From contig DATILL010000095.1 of NCBI GenBank assembly GCA_035476575.1, positions 1 to 16,017 of the forward strand: a DNA stretch of 16,017 nt, in the 5' to 3' direction. The notes under the pieces are model-generated. The model made no database searches, was not told where the DNA came from, and was given only the letters and a program-made list of their open reading frames with translations. Source of the stretch: DATILL01 sp035476575. Lineage in GTDB: Bacteria; Actinomycetota; Actinomycetes; Mycobacteriales; JACQDL01. Both the position numbers and the translations under genes were made by a program. Positions 14,353-16,017 of the stretch are shown piece by piece; the first letter of the stretch is position 1, and every line of letters begins with the position of its first letter.

Positions 14353-14892
14353 ATGGTGTGGATCATCGGCGCGGGCGCGGCTATCGGGGTGGCGGTCTAC
14401 GCCTGGGTGCGGTGCCCGGAAGGCGGCTACCGCGCCGCGCTGAGGCGACGGGGCACAGTCGAAGACCAGCCACGGATCCAGCTAGCGCACGCGATCCGGC
14501 CGGGAGCTCTGACGATCTGGGAGCTGCACGTCATTCCGGTGTCCCGGCCCGCCGCCGGATCGGCCGTGCACGATCTGGTCTGTCCGGTGTGCGCGAAGAC
14601 GGTGACCTGCACGGTTCGTGCCGCGGCGGCCGCCCGAACCCGTCGGCGCCTCTGGTTCATCCTCGCCGTCGTCGGGTTGCTGGGGTTCGGCGTCCTGGTG
14701 TGGTGGGGCGTGGTGAACTTCGACCCGGAGAACGGGGTGCTGATCGTGGTGACGGTGTTCGGCTCGGTCATCGCGCTGGTCGTCTCCGGCGGGTTCGCCG
14801 ACGCCTGGTGGGCTGAGGATGGTGTGTCGCTGCACGGCGGGCCGCGCCTGCGGCCCCGGTACGTCGGCCAGCACACGCTGCGTTTCCCGTAG
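14353..14892 (+). CDS. Small membrane protein with a CxxC motif, function unknown
   Basis: This 179-residue protein starts at ATG 14353; an in-frame TAG at 14347-14349 excludes any earlier start, and GTG 14356 is the only close alternative. An N-terminal hydrophobic segment (WIIGAGAAIGVAVYAWV) is followed by a polar stretch of about 75 residues containing CPVC (Cys77, Cys80), like a one-knuckle zinc ribbon or a redox pair. Two more membrane segments follow (about 97-119, LWFILAVVGLLGFGVLVWWGVV; about 127-150, GVLIVVTVFGSVIALVVSGGF), with a basic C-terminal tail. Codon third positions are strongly G/C throughout, supporting a real gene. I do not recognise the family. There is no ribosome site, and the start is embedded against a palindrome. 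No neighbour suggests a role. Confidence 0.75.
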   Translation: MVWIIGAGAAIGVAVYAWVRCPEGGYRAALRRRGTVEDQPRIQLAHAIRPGALTIWELHVIPVSRPAAGSAVHDLVCPVCAKTVTCTVRAAAAARTRRRLWFILAVVGLLGFGVLVWWGVVNFDPENGVLIVVTVFGSVIALVVSGGFADAWWAEDGVSLHGGPRLRPRYVGQHTLRFP

Positions 14893-15618
14893 TTCGGCGG
14901 CGCGGGTGGATGTCGTCGAGCGGCAAGGAGCCGCGGCTGGACGAGCTGGGCGCGCCGCGACTGGCCATGACCGGTCATCCTGCGGGTCGCCCGGGCGTGG
15001 CTCAGCTACCCACCCGCGACGGGCCCGAACGCTCACCGCGGTCGTCGCGCAACCGGCTCAGGAAACGCACGAGGCACCGGACGAGTTCGGCGTCGAAACG
15101 CCGGTCCACATCCGAGGACCAGGCTCGCGTCGAGGGCGTGGTCGACGTCGAGGAGCAGGTGCTCGACGCGGCGCCGGGCAGTGTCGAGGAGGAGCCCTGC
15201 GTTCGTCGAGCCGCGGCTCGACGGTAACGGCATCGAGCCCGTCGCGTTGGACGCGGTGCGTCGACAAGCCTGTGACGAGGCCGCGGTGGCCCGTCCGTTC
15301 GCGCTGATCTCCGAGCGCCTCGAACGAGGCCGAGGAGAAGATCACTCCGAAGCCGGTGGCCGCGGTGTTGAGCTTGATCCGCCTCGTCCCGAAAGCGTCG
15401 TGGTAGTGGCAGATCACCGACGACCGAGGGTCGTCGCGTGGACCAGGTCGGCCGCGTCGAGGGAGGGCATCGTTGCCCGTCCGTTCGAAATGGCGCGGGG
15501 GGAGAGATCCGTTCCCCGCGTCAGTGGACCGGGCGGTCCGAGGTTCGTTCCGGCTCGTTGTCGGTGGGTGGGCCTACCGTGGGTGGCCAGAGATGCCCAG
15601 CGTGAGCTAAGGGGAGAC
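14893..15618. other. Gene-poor region with a broken coding stretch and hairpins
   Basis: No intact gene is supported. The - strand from 15417 down to 15002 looks coding but is split over three frames. A 12-bp palindrome ATGACCGGTCAT lies at 14967-14978. Two hairpins sit upstream of the isochorismatase-family gene: CGCGGGG (15494-15500) with CCCCGCG (15514-15520), and GGACC-GGGC-GGTCC (15526-15539). Either may serve as terminator or operator for the gene at 15619. Confidence 0.55.
15002..15417 (-). pseudogene. Decayed coding stretch with two apparent frameshifts, unrecognised product
   Basis: Three consecutive - strand segments each show coding-like, GC-rich third positions but in different frames. 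The first (from 15417) reads IKLNTAATGFGVIFSSASFEALG...VTVEPRLDER. The second (from about 15210) reads GLLLDTARRRVEHLLLDVDHALDASLV. The third (from about 15110) reads DVDRRFDAELVRCLVRFLSRLRDDR and stops at TGA 15004-15002. Both shifts go in the same direction, one extra base each or two missing. Joined, they give a plausible helical C-terminal region of about 135 residues. I do not recognise the family and see no convincing start. It could be a pseudogene, or a live gene if the sequence carries errors. Confidence 0.4.
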
Positions 15619-16017
15619 ATGACCACACTCGAGAACCGGCCGAACACCGCACTGCTTGTCGTCGACGTGCAGAACGGCGTCGTCGAGGGGGCTCACGAGC
15701 GCGACGCGGTCGTCGCGAACGTCAGCAGCCTGGTCGAGCGGGCGCGGCGGGGACGGGTCCCCGTTGTCTGGGTCCAGCACTCTGACGGGCAGCTTGTGAG
15801 GGGGAGCGACGACTGGCGGATCGTCCCCGAGCTGGCTCCGGGCGACACCGAGCCGCTGGTCGAGAAGCACTACGGCGACTCCTTCGAGGACACCACCCTG
15901 GAGGCTGTGCTGTCGGGCCTTGGGGTCGGGCGGCTCGTTCTCGTCGGCGCGCAGACTGATGCGTGCATCCGCTCGACGCTGCACGGCGCGTTCGTCAGGG
16001 GGTACGACGCGACCCTT
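15619..16017 (+). CDS. Isochorismatase-family cysteine hydrolase, 3'-truncated by window end
   Basis: The frame starts at ATG 15619 after GGGGAGA (15611-15616) and stays open for 133 codons to the window edge. The protein begins MTTLENRPNTALLVVDVQNG, giving the catalytic Asp of the family (LLVVDVQNGV, about residue 17). It continues with VPVVWVQHSD, the Lys of VEKHYGDSF (catalytic Lys, about residue 84) and LVGAQTDACIRSTLHGAFVRGYD with the nucleophile Cys at about 116. This Asp-Lys-Cys triad defines isochorismatase-like hydrolases, which cleave amides or ethers such as isochorismate, nicotinamide or N-carbamoyl compounds. The substrate cannot be named here. About 50 residues are probably missing at the C-terminus. 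Two hairpins lie upstream. Confidence 0.92.
   Translation, partial: MTTLENRPNTALLVVDVQNGVVEGAHERDAVVANVSSLVERARRGRVPVVWVQHSDGQLVRGSDDWRIVPELAPGDTEPLVEKHYGDSFEDTTLEAVLSGLGVGRLVLVGAQTDACIRSTLHGAFVRGYDATL

Noticed and set aside
14148..14816. 222-codon + strand frame overlapping the small membrane protein gene
   Set aside because: Arg/Gly-rich without features; the 14353 frame has membrane segments, a CxxC motif and proper third-position bias.
1..16017. CRISPR arrays, tRNA/rRNA genes, intact insertion sequences
   Set aside because: No regularly spaced 20-40 bp repeats, no tRNA-like cloverleaf with T-loop, and no transposase frame or terminal inverted repeats were found by eye.

Overview
The window is GC-rich, with strong G/C at third codon positions, tightly packed genes and GTG starts. 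It contains a SARP-type regulator, a 13E12/DUF222-type HNH gene tail and TTA codons confined to a regulator. This points to a filamentous actinomycete; the family or genus cannot be fixed from sequence alone (Micromonosporaceae or a relative would fit).

The centrepiece (about 540-9726, + strand) is a compact class II lanthipeptide cluster of the cinnamycin/duramycin type. The order is a large SARP/NB-ARC regulator, a cinorf7/durN-like lysinoalanine protein, the precursor (cinA-like), the LanM dehydratase/cyclase (cinM), a 2-oxoglutarate aspartate hydroxylase (cinX), and an ABC exporter ATPase and permease (cinT, cinH). The precursor is 78 aa with a 59-residue leader. Its 19-residue core, CATSCSFGPFTIVCDGTTK, keeps every residue used for cross-links in cinnamycin but differs at positions 2, 3, 12 and 17. 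The genes could act as follows: SARP switches on the operon; LanM dehydrates Ser/Thr and forms the thioether rings; CinX hydroxylates Asp15; the Cinorf7/DurN protein closes the Ser6-Lys19 lysinoalanine bridge; CinTH exports the product. A tandem array of 11-bp repeats (2852-2895) upstream of the operon looks like the SARP operator. Two TTA codons in the SARP gene suggest bldA control.

Left of the cluster, 1-198 is the 3' end of an HNH nuclease gene, followed by about 400 bases of C-rich spacer with a hairpin and a likely promoter. Right of the cluster lie a GNAT acetyltransferase gene (9896-10636), a convergent large membrane-anchored protein gene of unknown function on the - strand (10606-12951), and a DHFR/RibD-like reductase gene on the - strand (13098-13715).

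The rest (13716-16017) is looser. It has a strong hairpin, a frameshifted remnant of a DNA cytosine methyltransferase N-terminus, and a small membrane protein gene preceded by two perfect 7-3-7 palindromes, one touching its start codon. It then has a coding-like stretch split over three frames (probably another decayed gene) and the 5' part of an isochorismatase-family hydrolase gene running off the right edge. No tRNA, rRNA, CRISPR array or intact insertion sequence was seen.
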